Shown piece by piece: positions 50,308-59,385 of a stretch of DNA of 64,000 bases (position 1 is the stretch's first letter; each line of letters starts with the position of its first letter). The DNA is from Verrucomicrobiia bacterium (GTDB lineage Bacteria > Verrucomicrobiota > Verrucomicrobiia > Limisphaerales > UBA11358): positions 1 through 64,000 of the forward strand of contig JARLJW010000018.1 of NCBI GenBank assembly GCA_031290985.1, read 5' to 3'. Below the pieces are notes generated by a model. That model ran no database searches. It worked only from the letters and a program-made list of their open reading frames with translations, and had not been told where the DNA came from. Both the position numbers and the translations under genes were made by a program.

Positions 50308-52794
50308 ATGAAGAACATTACCGGCTTCCTTTCCGCCGCCCAACTCCGGGCGGAACTCGACCGGTGTGTCTACTGCGAGGAAAAGCCCTGCCAGGAAGCC
50401 TGCCCGGCCCACTGCTCGCCCGCGGATTTCATCATGGCGGCACGGGCCGGCGGGAACCCGGATTGGCGCCGGTCGGCGGCGATGATCATGGGCTCGAATC
50501 CGCTGGGGTGGGTGTGCGGCGTGGTTTGCCCGGATTACTTCTGCATGCAGGCGTGCTCGCGGCGGACGTTTGACCGCCCGATCCAGATTCCGGCGGTGCA
50601 AGCGGCCATCCTCGAGCGGGCCGGCAAATCCGGGCCGGCAAAATTCCGGCTGGCGGAATCGAACGGCAAATCCATCGGCATCGTCGGGGCCGGGCCGGCG
50701 GGGTTGGGTGCGGCCAGCGTGCTGGCGCAAGCCGGTTACGAAGTCGTGCTTTATGAACAGCAGAAGCGCGCCGGCGGCGCGCTGAATCTGATTCCTGATT
50801 TCCGGCTGAAAAAATCGGTCGTCCGCGCGGACATCCGGTTTCTCAAACGCCTTGGCAAGGTCGCCATCAAGCATGGCCGGAGTGTGGCCGATCCGGAAAG
50901 TTTGCGGGCCAGGCATGATGCGGTCATTGTGTCCGCCGGCCTGACTGAGCCGGTCCGGTTGAACATTCCGGGTGAAGACCTCGCCTGGTCTTGGCAAGCC
51001 TGGCTGGAGAACCCGGGGCGGCTCAAACTCAAAGGCAAAAGGGTCGCCGTGCTCGGTGGCGGGGCGGTGGCGGCGGACTGCGCGACGACCGCAAAGCGTT
51101 TCGGTGCGGCGGCGGTGGAATTGATCTATCGCCGCCGGCAATCGGACATGCCGCTGACCCAATACGAGCGCGACCTGCTGCTGGGGCACGGGGTGGAGAT
51201 CACGAGTTGCAGCCAGGTGCTGGCCGTCGTTCATCGGGACCAACGCGTCACGGGCCTGCGTATCGCGCGGATGCTGTTGCCCGCCGGCAAGACGGCGCGG
51301 CCGGAGAATTTCGAGGTCAGCAAACAGGAATCACCGGTCTTTCGCGAATTTGATGTGGTGGTTTCCGCCATCGGCGGCCGGCCCAAACTGCCGGTCAAGA
51401 AAGCCCGGGGGATTTTCTACGCCGGCGACATGGTGCTCGGCGCGTCAACGGTGGTGGAGTCCGTTGCCAGCGGCAAGAACGCCGCCGCCGAGGCGGATGC
51501 GTACCTTCGCGGCGCGGCGCAGCCCAGGTTCAAAAACCGCGCCAAAAGCCGCGTTGTGCTGGCCGGCGTGCCGTTGCGCCCGGTTCCACTGGAAGCTGAT
51601 TTCTTTGGCCGGAAGATTCTTTCGCCGTTCCTGATCTCCGCCGCGCCGCACACCGACGGTTATGCGCAGATGCGCAAAGCCTATGAACGCGGCTGGTCGG
51701 GCGGCGTGATGAAGACGGCCTTCGACAACGTGCCGATCCACATTCCGGCCGGCTACATGTTCGCGCTGACGCGTTCAACCTACGGCAATTGCGACAACGT
51801 CTCCGGCCACCCGCTCGACCGCGTCTGCCGCGAAGTCGCGAAACTGGTGCAGGAGTTTCCCGACCGGCTGACGCTCGCCTCCACGGGCGGCCCGGTCACC
51901 GGGCGCGATGCGGAAGACCGGGCCGTCTGGCAGGCCAACACCCGCAAGCTGCAAAATGCCGGTGCCATGGGCGTGGAATACAGCCTCTCCTGCCCGCAGG
52001 GCGGCGATGGCACCCATGGCGATGTGGTTTCGCAAAATGCCGAACTGTCCGCGAAGATCATCGATTGGGTGATGGAAGCCAGTGACGACGACAACCCGAA
52101 GTTGTTCAAGCTCACCGCCGCCGTCACCGCCATCCACCCGATCATCCAGGCGATTCAAGAAGTCTTCGCGCGTTATCCGAAGAAGCGGGCGGGCGTCACG
52201 CTCGCCAACAGCTTTCCCGCGCTCGCCTTCCGCCCGGCCGCCGGGCGTCGTTGGGAGGAAGGCGTGATCGTCGGCATTTCCGGCGAAGGCGTGCTGCCGA
52301 TCAGCAATCTCACGCTGGCCAAGGTTTCCAGCACGGGCATCGCCGTCTCCGGCAACGGCGGCGCGATGTCCTACAAAGACGCCGCCAACTTCCTCGCCCT
52401 CGGCGCGCAGACCGTCCAGTTCTGCACCGCGGTGATGAAATATGGCCTCGGCTACGTGGATGAACTCCATTCCGGCCTGAGTTATCTCATGGAGGAACGC
52501 GGCTTCCACTCGGTGCGGGAACTCATCGGCTCGGCGCTGCCCAATCCCATCACCGACTTTGGCGCGTTATCAGCGACGAAGCAGTTGCCGCAAGTCGTCG
52601 CCGCGCTCTGCCAGCAATGCGGGAATTGCGCCCGCTGTCCGTACCAGGCCATCGTGCTGAACCGCCGCGGGGTGCCGGTCTTTGATCCGAGCCAGTGCGT
52701 TGGCTGCACGCTCTGCGCGCAAAAATGTTTTGCCGGCGCAATCTTAATGCGCGACCGCACGCCGCGGGAACTGGCGGCGCTGCAGGAAGGCTAA
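50308..52794 (+). CDS. Single-chain PreT-PreA / YgfK-like flavo-iron-sulfur oxidoreductase
   Basis: 828 residues, close to E. coli PreT plus PreA combined. Part 1 (~1-400) is GltD/PreT-like: an N-terminal Fe-S helical domain (DRCVYCEEKPCQEACPAHCSPADF; GVVCPDYFCMQACSR), an FAD motif GIVGAGPAGLGAASVLAQAGYEV and an NAD(P) motif VAVLGGGAVAADCATTAKRFGA. Part 2 (~425-745) is a dihydroorotate-dehydrogenase-like FMN barrel (GGVMKTAFDNVP, MGVEYSLSCPQGGDGTHG, LFKLTAAV, GIAVSGNGGAMSYKDAANFLALGAQTVQ). Part 3 is a ferredoxin tail (CQQCGNCARCPYQAI; CVGCTLCAQKCF). This is the order of eukaryotic dihydropyrimidine dehydrogenase. In the ygfK/ssnA clusters a related enzyme is thought to reduce the purine-type ring. 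The loop where animal DPD has its catalytic Cys reads DVVSQ. First gene of the forward operon. Confidence 0.88.
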   Translation: MKNITGFLSAAQLRAELDRCVYCEEKPCQEACPAHCSPADFIMAARAGGNPDWRRSAAMIMGSNPLGWVCGVVCPDYFCMQACSRRTFDRPIQIPAVQAAILERAGKSGPAKFRLAESNGKSIGIVGAGPAGLGAASVLAQAGYEVVLYEQQKRAGGALNLIPDFRLKKSVVRADIRFLKRLGKVAIKHGRSVADPESLRARHDAVIVSAGLTEPVRLNIPGEDLAWSWQAWLENPGRLKLKGKRVAVLGGGAVAADCATTAKRFGAAAVELIYRRRQSDMPLTQYERDLLLGHGVEITSCSQVLAVVHRDQRVTGLRIARMLLPAGKTARPENFEVSKQESPVFREFDVVVSAIGGRPKLPVKKARGIFYAGDMVLGASTVVESVASGKNAAAEADAYLRGAAQPRFKNRAKSRVVLAGVPLRPVPLEADFFGRKILSPFLISAAPHTDGYAQMRKAYERGWSGGVMKTAFDNVPIHIPAGYMFALTRSTYGNCDNVSGHPLDRVCREVAKLVQEFPDRLTLASTGGPVTGRDAEDRAVWQANTRKLQNAGAMGVEYSLSCPQGGDGTHGDVVSQNAELSAKIIDWVMEASDDDNPKLFKLTAAVTAIHPIIQAIQEVFARYPKKRAGVTLANSFPALAFRPAAGRRWEEGVIVGISGEGVLPISNLTLAKVSSTGIAVSGNGGAMSYKDAANFLALGAQTVQFCTAVMKYGLGYVDELHSGLSYLMEERGFHSVRELIGSALPNPITDFGALSATKQLPQVVAALCQQCGNCARCPYQAIVLNRRGVPVFDPSQCVGCTLCAQKCFAGAILMRDRTPRELAALQEG

Positions 52795-52798
52795 CCGC

Positions 52799-54130
52799 AT
52801 GCCCAACTCATTGCTCATCGAAAATGGAACGGTGCTGACCATGGGGAAAACCTCCAAGGTCCTCGCCGGCCATTCCGTGCTGATCCAGGACGGCTTCATA
52901 ACCAAGGTTGCGCCGAAGCAGGCCATCAAGAACTTTCGCGGCCGGCGCATTGATGCGACGGGCAAGGTTGTCTTGCCGGGGTTTATCAACGCTCACACGC
53001 ACTTCTACAGCAGCTTCGCGCGCGGCCTGAGCGGGGTGAAACCCGCGAAGAACTTTAACGAAGTCCTTAAAAACCTCTGGTGGCGGCTGGATTCGGCGTT
53101 GACCATCGAGGATTGCCACTACAGCGCGCTGATCGCGCTGCTCGATTCGATCCGCCACGGTACGACGACGCTCATTGACCACCACGCCAGTCCGCAGGCG
53201 GTGGCCGGTTCGCTGGGCGCCATCGGACGGGCGGTGGGCGAAACCGGTTTGCGCGCCTGTCTCTGCTATGAACTTTCGGGGCGCGACGGCGGACAAATCG
53301 CGCAGGCAGGCCTGGCGGAAAACGCGTGGTTCATCCACCAATGCCAGCAGCAGCATGACCTGCATGTGCAGGCGCTCTTCGGCCTGCACGCGTCGTTCAC
53401 CATTCCGGACGCCTTGATGGAGAAGGCCGCGGCCATCGGCCAGGCGTTGCACACGGGTTTTCACATCCATGTCGCCGAAGCGCCGGGCGATCAGGATTGG
53501 GCGTTGCGGCACAGCGGCCGGCGCGTCGTTGAACGGCTGAAGAAATTCGAAATCCTCGGCCCGCGCTCCATCGCCGCCCACTGCATCCACGTCAACCGGC
53601 GCGAGATGGACCTGCTCGCGGAGACGCAGACCGCCGTGGTCCACAATCCGCAGTCGAACCTGAACAATGCCGTCGGCATCGCGGATGTCATCGAAATGAC
53701 AAAACGCGGCGTGCTCGTTGGCCTGGGCACCGACGCGATGACCACGAACATGCTCGAGGAATTACGTGTCGCTCTCTGGGGGCAGCATCTGCGTGCGGCG
53801 AATCCGTCCGTTGGCTTTGGCGAGGTGACCGGCGCGTTGTTCGCGAACAACCCCAAAAACGCCGGCCGCATCTTTGGGCTGCGCTTCGGCGAGATTTGCG
53901 AAGGCGCGGCCGGCGACATCGCCATCTTTGATTATGACCCGCCGACGCCGCTGGAGAACGGCAACGTGTGCGGCCATCTCGTGTTTGGAATCTCCCAGAC
54001 GGAGGCGGACACCACCATTGTCGGCGGCCGCGTGTTGATGGAAAACCGGAGGCTCGCCTTGAACCTCGACGAAGCCCGCATCAATGCCCGCGCCCGTGAA
54101 CTGGCCAAAAATTTATGGAAAAGAATGTAA
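52799..54130 (+). CDS. ssnA: SsnA-like metal-dependent aminohydrolase
   Basis: 443 residues, matching E. coli SsnA in length. Amidohydrolase TIM barrel with the metal site GFINAHTHFYSSFARGL (HxH), a later FHIHVAEAPGD, IAAHCIHVN and the metal Asp in VLVGLGTDAMTTNMLEE; the N- and C-terminal beta domain is typical (GTVLTMG; GDIAIFDYDPPTPL). These enzymes deaminate or dechlorinate heterocycles; SsnA itself lies in the E. coli purine-type cluster with ygfK and xdhD. Position 4 bp after the YgfK-like gene and 2 bp before the YgeY gene supports the same pathway. The substrate is probably a purine or an opened ring product. Confidence 0.92.
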   Translation: MPNSLLIENGTVLTMGKTSKVLAGHSVLIQDGFITKVAPKQAIKNFRGRRIDATGKVVLPGFINAHTHFYSSFARGLSGVKPAKNFNEVLKNLWWRLDSALTIEDCHYSALIALLDSIRHGTTTLIDHHASPQAVAGSLGAIGRAVGETGLRACLCYELSGRDGGQIAQAGLAENAWFIHQCQQQHDLHVQALFGLHASFTIPDALMEKAAAIGQALHTGFHIHVAEAPGDQDWALRHSGRRVVERLKKFEILGPRSIAAHCIHVNRREMDLLAETQTAVVHNPQSNLNNAVGIADVIEMTKRGVLVGLGTDAMTTNMLEELRVALWGQHLRAANPSVGFGEVTGALFANNPKNAGRIFGLRFGEICEGAAGDIAIFDYDPPTPLENGNVCGHLVFGISQTEADTTIVGGRVLMENRRLALNLDEARINARARELAKNLWKRM

Positions 54131-54132
54131 CG

Positions 54133-55371
54133 ATGAAAACGAAAACCAAGAAGCAACCCACGACCCCGATAACCTATAAACTGATCCGCCAGCGCGCCAA
54201 GGCGATGGAGAAGGATACCACGCGCTTTCTCGCCGACCTGGTCCGCACCCGGTCTTTTTCCTCCAAGGAGAAGAATGTCATCGCCGTCATCAAAAAGGAG
54301 ATGCAAGACATCGGTTTCGACGGCATCCACATTGACGGCCTCGGCAACATCATCGGCCGCATCGGCAAAGGCAAGCGCGTGATCGCGTTCGACGGCCACG
54401 TGGACACGGTTTATCCCGGGGACTTGTCGGCCTGGAAGTTTGATCCGTTCAAGCCGTTCGTGAAGGCCGGGAAGATCTGGGGGCGCGGCACGGTGGATCA
54501 AAAGGGCGGTGTCGCCACCATGATCCATGCGGGCCGGCTCATCAAGGAACTCGCCTTGAACGATCAGTTCACCATTTTGTTCACCGCCACGGTCATGGAG
54601 GAGGATTGTGACGGCCTGTGCTGGCAATACCTGCTCAACGTCGGGAAGTTGAAGCCGGAACTCGTCGTCATCACCGAGCCGACGAACATGAACATTTATC
54701 GCGGTCATCGCGGGCGCATGGAAATCCGGGTCGAGGTGAAGGGCAAAAGCTGTCACGGCTCCGCACCCGAGCGCGGCGACAACGCGATCTACAAAATCGC
54801 CCGCATCGCGCTGGAGATTGAAAAGCTCAATAAACGGCTCAAGGGCGATCTGTTCCTCGGCAAGGGCACGGTCACGATTTCGGAGGTGAAGTCGTCATCG
54901 CCGTCGCTCTGCGCGGTGGCGGACGAGGCAAGCCTGCACCTGGACCGCCGGCTCACGGATGGCGAGACGAAGGCCAGCGCCATGGCCGAAGTAAAGGACG
55001 CCGCGAAGCGCGCCGGCTATCCGGACGCGAAGGTTTACGTGCTCACCTATGCAGAGGCGGCTTACACGGGCAAAGTTTACCCGACGGAAAAATATTATCC
55101 CACCTGGGCGCTGGAGGAGAAATCCCCGTATCTCAAGAACGCCGTCGCCGCCTACGCGGGCGTGCTCGGCCAGCAGCCGCTCGTGGACAAGTGGACGTTC
55201 AGCACGAACGGCATCGCGACCGCCGGCATGAAGGGCATTCCCACCTTTGGCCTCGGTCCGGGCAATGAAATCTACGCCCACGCGGCCAATGAAGCCTGCC
55301 CGATTGAACATTTGAGCGGAGCGGTGGCGTTCTATGCCGCGCTCGTGGCCAAACTGAATGGAAAGGTATAA
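54133..55371 (+). CDS. ygeY: YgeY-family M20 hydrolase
   Basis: About 412 residues from ATG 54133, 2 bp after the ssnA stop; a start at 54115 inside ssnA is less likely. M20/ArgE-DapE-type zinc hydrolase: IAFDGHVDTVYPGD (His, Asp), WGRGTVDQKGGVATMIHA (bridging Asp), TATVMEEDCDGLCW (Glu-Glu pair), LVVITEPTNMNIYRGHRGRMEIRVEVKGKSCHGSAPE, and the C-terminal metal His in NEIYAHAANEACPIEH. It fits the 'selenium-metabolism-linked' YgeY group found with YgeW, YgfK and SsnA. The expected job is to cut an amide or ureido bond in an intermediate of purine breakdown. It abuts the next gene (TAA then ATG with no gap). Confidence 0.92.
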   Translation: MKTKTKKQPTTPITYKLIRQRAKAMEKDTTRFLADLVRTRSFSSKEKNVIAVIKKEMQDIGFDGIHIDGLGNIIGRIGKGKRVIAFDGHVDTVYPGDLSAWKFDPFKPFVKAGKIWGRGTVDQKGGVATMIHAGRLIKELALNDQFTILFTATVMEEDCDGLCWQYLLNVGKLKPELVVITEPTNMNIYRGHRGRMEIRVEVKGKSCHGSAPERGDNAIYKIARIALEIEKLNKRLKGDLFLGKGTVTISEVKSSSPSLCAVADEASLHLDRRLTDGETKASAMAEVKDAAKRAGYPDAKVYVLTYAEAAYTGKVYPTEKYYPTWALEEKSPYLKNAVAAYAGVLGQQPLVDKWTFSTNGIATAGMKGIPTFGLGPGNEIYAHAANEACPIEHLSGAVAFYAALVAKLNGKV

Positions 55372-56616
55372 ATGAAAAAGTTCTTTTACCAGTGCAGCAA
55401 TTGCGGCAAGCACTACCAGCGTGACGAGGTGCGTTACCTTTGTCCGCTGTGCGCGCGGGACTATCGCCCCGGCGTTCCATTGATCGGCGTGTTGTCGGCG
55501 CGATTCGACTACGGCGCCATTCGTAAACAATTCCGGAAGGAAAAGCCGGATTGGAATCTGTTCTCGGCGGTCGAGGAAAAATTCTTTCCGCCGTTCCCTG
55601 TCGGCAACACGCCATTCTTCCAATCTGTCGCACTGGGAAAGGAAACCGGTTTCGACGATGTCTGGCTCAAGAACGACGGGCTGAATCCCAGCGCATCGCT
55701 CAAGGACCGCGCCTCGTTTCTCGTGGTGGCCGAGGCGAACCGGCTCGGGGAGAAAACCATCGTCGCCGCCTCGACGGGAAATGCGGCCAGCGCGCTGGCC
55801 GCGGTTTGCGCCGCCGCCGGCAAACGCGCGCTCATTTTTGTTCCCGCGAACGCGCCGAAGGCCAAGCTGGCGCAGATGATCCTCTACGGGGCGACGGTGG
55901 TTCCCGTGCGCGGCACCTATGATGACGCGTTCCGGCTCTCGCTCGAATACACCGCCAAACGCGGCGGGCTGAACCGCAACACGGCGTATCATCCGCTCAC
56001 CATCGAGGGCAAGAAGACCGTTGGCCTGGAAATCTGGCAACAGAACCACTGGCGCGTGCCGGACGTGATCCTGGTTCCCACCGGCGACGGCGTGATCATC
56101 AGCGGCGTCCACAAGGCGTTTTGCGATTTGAAGGCGGCGGGCCTGATTTCGCGGTTGCCGCGGCTCGTCTGCGTGCAGGCCGAGAAGTCGAACGCCATTG
56201 ACCATTACGTCGTGTCCGGCATCTACGAAAATGCGGTGAACCCGGACACGATTGCGGATTCGATTTCCGTCTCGATTCCCTCGAACGCGCATCTGGCGCG
56301 GCAGGCGATCCTCGACAGCGGCGGATTTTCCATCACGGTCAGCGATGCGGAAATTCTCGCCGGCCAGCGGATGCTCGCGGCCAAGACGGGCGTTTTTGCC
56401 GAGCCGGCCAGCTCGGCGGTGGTCGCCGCATTGAAGAAGTTGCGCGGTTCGCGGCGGATCGGCCGCCGGGACCAGGTTGTTCTGCTCATCACGGGCCACG
56501 GCTTAAAGGATGTCGAGAGCGCCCTGCACGGCCTCAGGCTGCCGTCCGCCGTCAGCCCAACGCTCGCGGCTGTCGAGGCGGCGTTGAAAGCCCGGGCCAG
56601 AAAGGAGCCAAGCTGA
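55372..56616 (+). CDS. Threonine-synthase-like PLP enzyme with N-terminal zinc ribbon
   Basis: 414 residues. An N-terminal zinc ribbon (FYQCSNCGKHYQRDEVRYLCPLC) precedes a fold-type II PLP domain: FPVGNTPFFQSVALGKETGFDDVWLKNDGLNPSASLKDRAS with the PLP lysine, IVAASTGNAASALAAVCAAAG, LVPTGDGVIISGVHKAF, and the C-terminal VVLLITGHGLKDVES. By motif it belongs with threonine synthases, which release phosphate from O-phosphohomoserine. No thrA or thrB gene is near. In the E. coli-type cluster the equivalent slot holds YgeX, a diaminopropionate ammonia-lyase, so this protein could be a functional stand-in. Stop and next start overlap (TGATG); GGAG lies just before the next start. Confidence 0.88.
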   Translation: MKKFFYQCSNCGKHYQRDEVRYLCPLCARDYRPGVPLIGVLSARFDYGAIRKQFRKEKPDWNLFSAVEEKFFPPFPVGNTPFFQSVALGKETGFDDVWLKNDGLNPSASLKDRASFLVVAEANRLGEKTIVAASTGNAASALAAVCAAAGKRALIFVPANAPKAKLAQMILYGATVVPVRGTYDDAFRLSLEYTAKRGGLNRNTAYHPLTIEGKKTVGLEIWQQNHWRVPDVILVPTGDGVIISGVHKAFCDLKAAGLISRLPRLVCVQAEKSNAIDHYVVSGIYENAVNPDTIADSISVSIPSNAHLARQAILDSGGFSITVSDAEILAGQRMLAAKTGVFAEPASSAVVAALKKLRGSRRIGRRDQVVLLITGHGLKDVESALHGLRLPSAVSPTLAAVEAALKARARKEPS

Positions 56617-58907
56617 TGTCGAAGCCGGAGGCCAAATGCTGGCGCAATGACGCTCACGCCAAGGTGACCGGCCGCGCGAAATTTACGGACGATCTCAAGT
56701 TCGTAAATGTGCTCCACGCCGCCCCGGCGTATTCCGGCCTGGTCCACGCACGCATCCTCTCGATTGACACCGGTGCCGCGGAGAAAGTTCCCGGCGTTGT
56801 GCGGGTGCTGACCGCGAAAGACGTGCCGGGCGTCAACCGGTTTGGCCAGATCATCCGCGACATGCGGATCTTTGCCGATGACAAGATCCGTTACGATGGA
56901 GATGTCGTCGCGATGGTCATCGCTGAAACGCGCGAAATTGCGATCCAGGCGGCGCTGCTGGTCAGAACGAACGCCGAACCGTTGCCGGCGGTGCTCGACC
57001 CGGAGGCGGCGATGCTGCCGGAGGCGCCGCTGGTCCATGAAAACCATGGCTCGAACATCGTCAACACGCATGTGGTGCGGCGGGGGGATGTGGCTGAAGG
57101 TTTCAAGCAGGCCGACTTCATCCTCGAGGAAAAATTTCAGACGCAGACCATCGAGCACGCCTACATGGAAACCGAAGCGGCGATTTGCGTGCCGCGTTCC
57201 ACGGACGGGGTCATCGAGGTTTACGGCAGCATGCAGCATCCGTTCAGCACGCGGCGCTTTGTGGCGGCGTGCCTGGGCGTGACGCTGGCGGAAATCGAGG
57301 TCATCGGCACGCCGATGGGCGGGGGCTTCGGCGGCAAGGATGACACGGCGGCCATCGTCTGCGCGCGAACGGCGCTGGCGGCGAAGCTGCTCGGCCGGCC
57401 GGTGAAGCTGGTTTATCGCCGCGAGTGGTCCATGCGCGAAAGCTACAAACGTCATCCATACCGGGTGCACTACAAGATGGGGGTGACCAACGCCGGCCGG
57501 ATCACGGCGGTGCAATGCCGCATCGTGGCGGACGGCGGCGCGTACTGCTCGGTCACGCCGTGGGTCACGTGGCGTTCGACCGTGCAGTGCTGCGGACCTT
57601 ACGTCGTCGAGCATGTCCAATGCGACACGTTTGGCGTTTACACCAACAATGTCGTCGCCGGCGCGATGCGGGGTTTCGGCTCGCCCCAGATGAACTTTGT
57701 CATTGAGCAGATGGTTGAGGTCGCGGCGCAACGGGCCGGCCTTTCCGGAATTGAATTTCGCCGCCGCAACCTGGTGCGGCAGGGCAGCGTGACGATCACG
57801 GGACAAAAACTCGATGGTCACACCGTCGCGATGGAGCAGGTGCTTAATGCGGTGCTGAAGGAAATCGACTACGAAACGAAGCTGAAACGCTGCGCGCATG
57901 GGCGGGGCGAAACGGATGAGCTCTACGGCATCGGGCTGGCCATGAGCTACCGCGGTGTGAGCCTGGGCGCGGAGGGCGTGGATTTCTGTGCGGCCATCAT
58001 CAACGCGCAGGCGGACGGCTCGATCCTGCTCGAGACCGGCATCCACGAAAACGGCCAGGGTTCGGACTCGGCGATGTCGCTGATCTGCGCCGCCGAATTG
58101 GGCGTGGACCTGAACCGCATCCGGTATCGCCGCGCTTCGACTTCGAACATTCCCGACAGCGGCACGACGGTCGCCTCGCGCGGCACCATCATGGGCGGCG
58201 GCGCGGTGACGCTCGCGGCGCGGGAGCTGAAAGCAAAGATAGCCGCGGCCTTCTGCAAACAGCTTGGCTGCGCGGCGGATGAAGTGCGGTTCAAGGACGA
58301 TTTTATTTGGGGCCGGGCGGATGGTGCGCGCATCGCTTTTGGCGACGCGATGCGGCAGATGTGGCAGTTGCAGCAGTTTCCGTTTACGTTCGCAACGTTC
58401 AGGGCGCCGCGCGTGAGCTGGGACGAACACACCGGCCAGGGCGACGCCTATTTCACGTGGGTTTACGGCTGCCAGGCGGTGGAACTGACCGTGAACAAAA
58501 AAACCGGCAAGGTGAAGCTGCTCAATGCCGTCGCCGCGCACGACGTGGGGCGCGCGGTGAATCCGGAAATGGTGCGCGGCCAAATCTATGGCGGCATGGC
58601 GATGAGCGCGGGCTACGCGCTGCATGAAGAGGTGAAGGCGACCGCCGGCAAAATGACCACGCTGAACCTTAACACCTATCGCATTCCCCGCTCGACGGAT
58701 GTGCCCAAGATGAAGGTGATTCTCGTCGAGAATCCCGATCCGGTTTCGCCCACGGGGGCAAAGAGCATCGGGGAACCGGCGAACGAACTCCTGGCCCCGG
58801 CGATCGCGAACGCCATCTTCCACGCGACCGGGCGACGCCATTGCTCGCTGCCCATCCGCCTGGGGGCGCTGCCTGAACCGACGGCTTGCGCGGAGGGCTG
58901 CCAATGA
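56616..58907 (+). CDS. Xanthine-dehydrogenase-type molybdenum hydroxylase, large subunit (XdhD/XdhA-like)
   Basis: 763 residues, the length of the Moco-binding subunit without fused Fe-S or FAD domains. Family motifs: DAHAKVTGRAKFTDDL, IEHAYMETEAAICVP, GTPMGGGFGGKDD, VVAGAMRGFGSPQMNFVIEQM, IHENGQGSDSAMSLICAAELGV and the C-terminal GAKSIGEPANELLAPAIANAI with the expected catalytic Glu. Hydroxylates a ring carbon of a purine or N-heterocycle using water. The gene overlaps its neighbours (TGATG upstream; ATGA downstream with the 2Fe-2S subunit). No CoxM/XdhB-type FAD subunit is present. Whether it carries selenium, as suggested for related E. coli genes, cannot be seen. Confidence 0.92.
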   Translation: MSKPEAKCWRNDAHAKVTGRAKFTDDLKFVNVLHAAPAYSGLVHARILSIDTGAAEKVPGVVRVLTAKDVPGVNRFGQIIRDMRIFADDKIRYDGDVVAMVIAETREIAIQAALLVRTNAEPLPAVLDPEAAMLPEAPLVHENHGSNIVNTHVVRRGDVAEGFKQADFILEEKFQTQTIEHAYMETEAAICVPRSTDGVIEVYGSMQHPFSTRRFVAACLGVTLAEIEVIGTPMGGGFGGKDDTAAIVCARTALAAKLLGRPVKLVYRREWSMRESYKRHPYRVHYKMGVTNAGRITAVQCRIVADGGAYCSVTPWVTWRSTVQCCGPYVVEHVQCDTFGVYTNNVVAGAMRGFGSPQMNFVIEQMVEVAAQRAGLSGIEFRRRNLVRQGSVTITGQKLDGHTVAMEQVLNAVLKEIDYETKLKRCAHGRGETDELYGIGLAMSYRGVSLGAEGVDFCAAIINAQADGSILLETGIHENGQGSDSAMSLICAAELGVDLNRIRYRRASTSNIPDSGTTVASRGTIMGGGAVTLAARELKAKIAAAFCKQLGCAADEVRFKDDFIWGRADGARIAFGDAMRQMWQLQQFPFTFATFRAPRVSWDEHTGQGDAYFTWVYGCQAVELTVNKKTGKVKLLNAVAAHDVGRAVNPEMVRGQIYGGMAMSAGYALHEEVKATAGKMTTLNLNTYRIPRSTDVPKMKVILVENPDPVSPTGAKSIGEPANELLAPAIANAIFHATGRRHCSLPIRLGALPEPTACAEGCQ

Positions 58908-59374
58908 AACTTTTCGTCAATGGAAAGGAAATCGAAGTGCCGGCCGCGGCGATGGAGAAACGCATCGTCGAGTTTTTGCGCGAAGACCTCGATCTGACCG
59001 GGGCGAAGAATGCGTGCGATATTGGCGCGTGCGGCGCCTGCACCATTCTGGTGAACGACGAACCGAGCCGGATTTGCATCAAGCTCGTGAAGGATTTTGC
59101 CGGCCAACGCATTCTGACCATCGAGGGCATGGCGGCGCCCGACGGCACGCTACACCCGTTACAACAGGCGTTTGTGGACTGCGGAGCGATCCAATGCGGC
59201 TACTGCACGCCCGGCATGGTCCTGACGGCGCACGCTTTCCTGTTGAAGCATCCCCGGCCGACCCGCGGGGAAATTCGCGCCGCAATTTTTAAGAACCTCT
59301 GCCGGTGCACCGGCTACCAGCAGATCATCGACGCGGTGGAGCAGGCCGCCCCCCATTACCAAAACCGGAAATAA
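58904..59374 (+). CDS. 2Fe-2S subunit of the molybdenum hydroxylase
   Basis: 156 residues from ATG 58904, which overlaps the large-subunit stop (ATGA). Two 2Fe-2S sites: the plant-ferredoxin type CDIGACGACTILVND near residue 38-52, with a further Cys in SRICIKL, and the helical type CGAIQCGYCTPGMVLTAHAFL plus NLCRCTGYQQIIDAVEQAA. This is the normal CoxS/XdhC form. Electrons pass from Mo through these clusters, usually to an FAD subunit. That subunit is missing here, so another acceptor is needed; the YgfK-like protein in the same operon, with its own FAD and Fe-S clusters, is a candidate. Confidence 0.95.
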   Translation: MKLFVNGKEIEVPAAAMEKRIVEFLREDLDLTGAKNACDIGACGACTILVNDEPSRICIKLVKDFAGQRILTIEGMAAPDGTLHPLQQAFVDCGAIQCGYCTPGMVLTAHAFLLKHPRPTRGEIRAAIFKNLCRCTGYQQIIDAVEQAAPHYQNRK

Positions 59375-59385
59375 TTTTAAAAAAC

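Noticed and set aside
56223-58904. An 893-residue minus-strand open frame opposite the molybdenum hydroxylase gene
   Set aside because: The forward frame has all the xanthine-dehydrogenase motifs and overlaps its neighbours cleanly. The reverse frame is Arg/His/Ala-rich with no recognisable domain.
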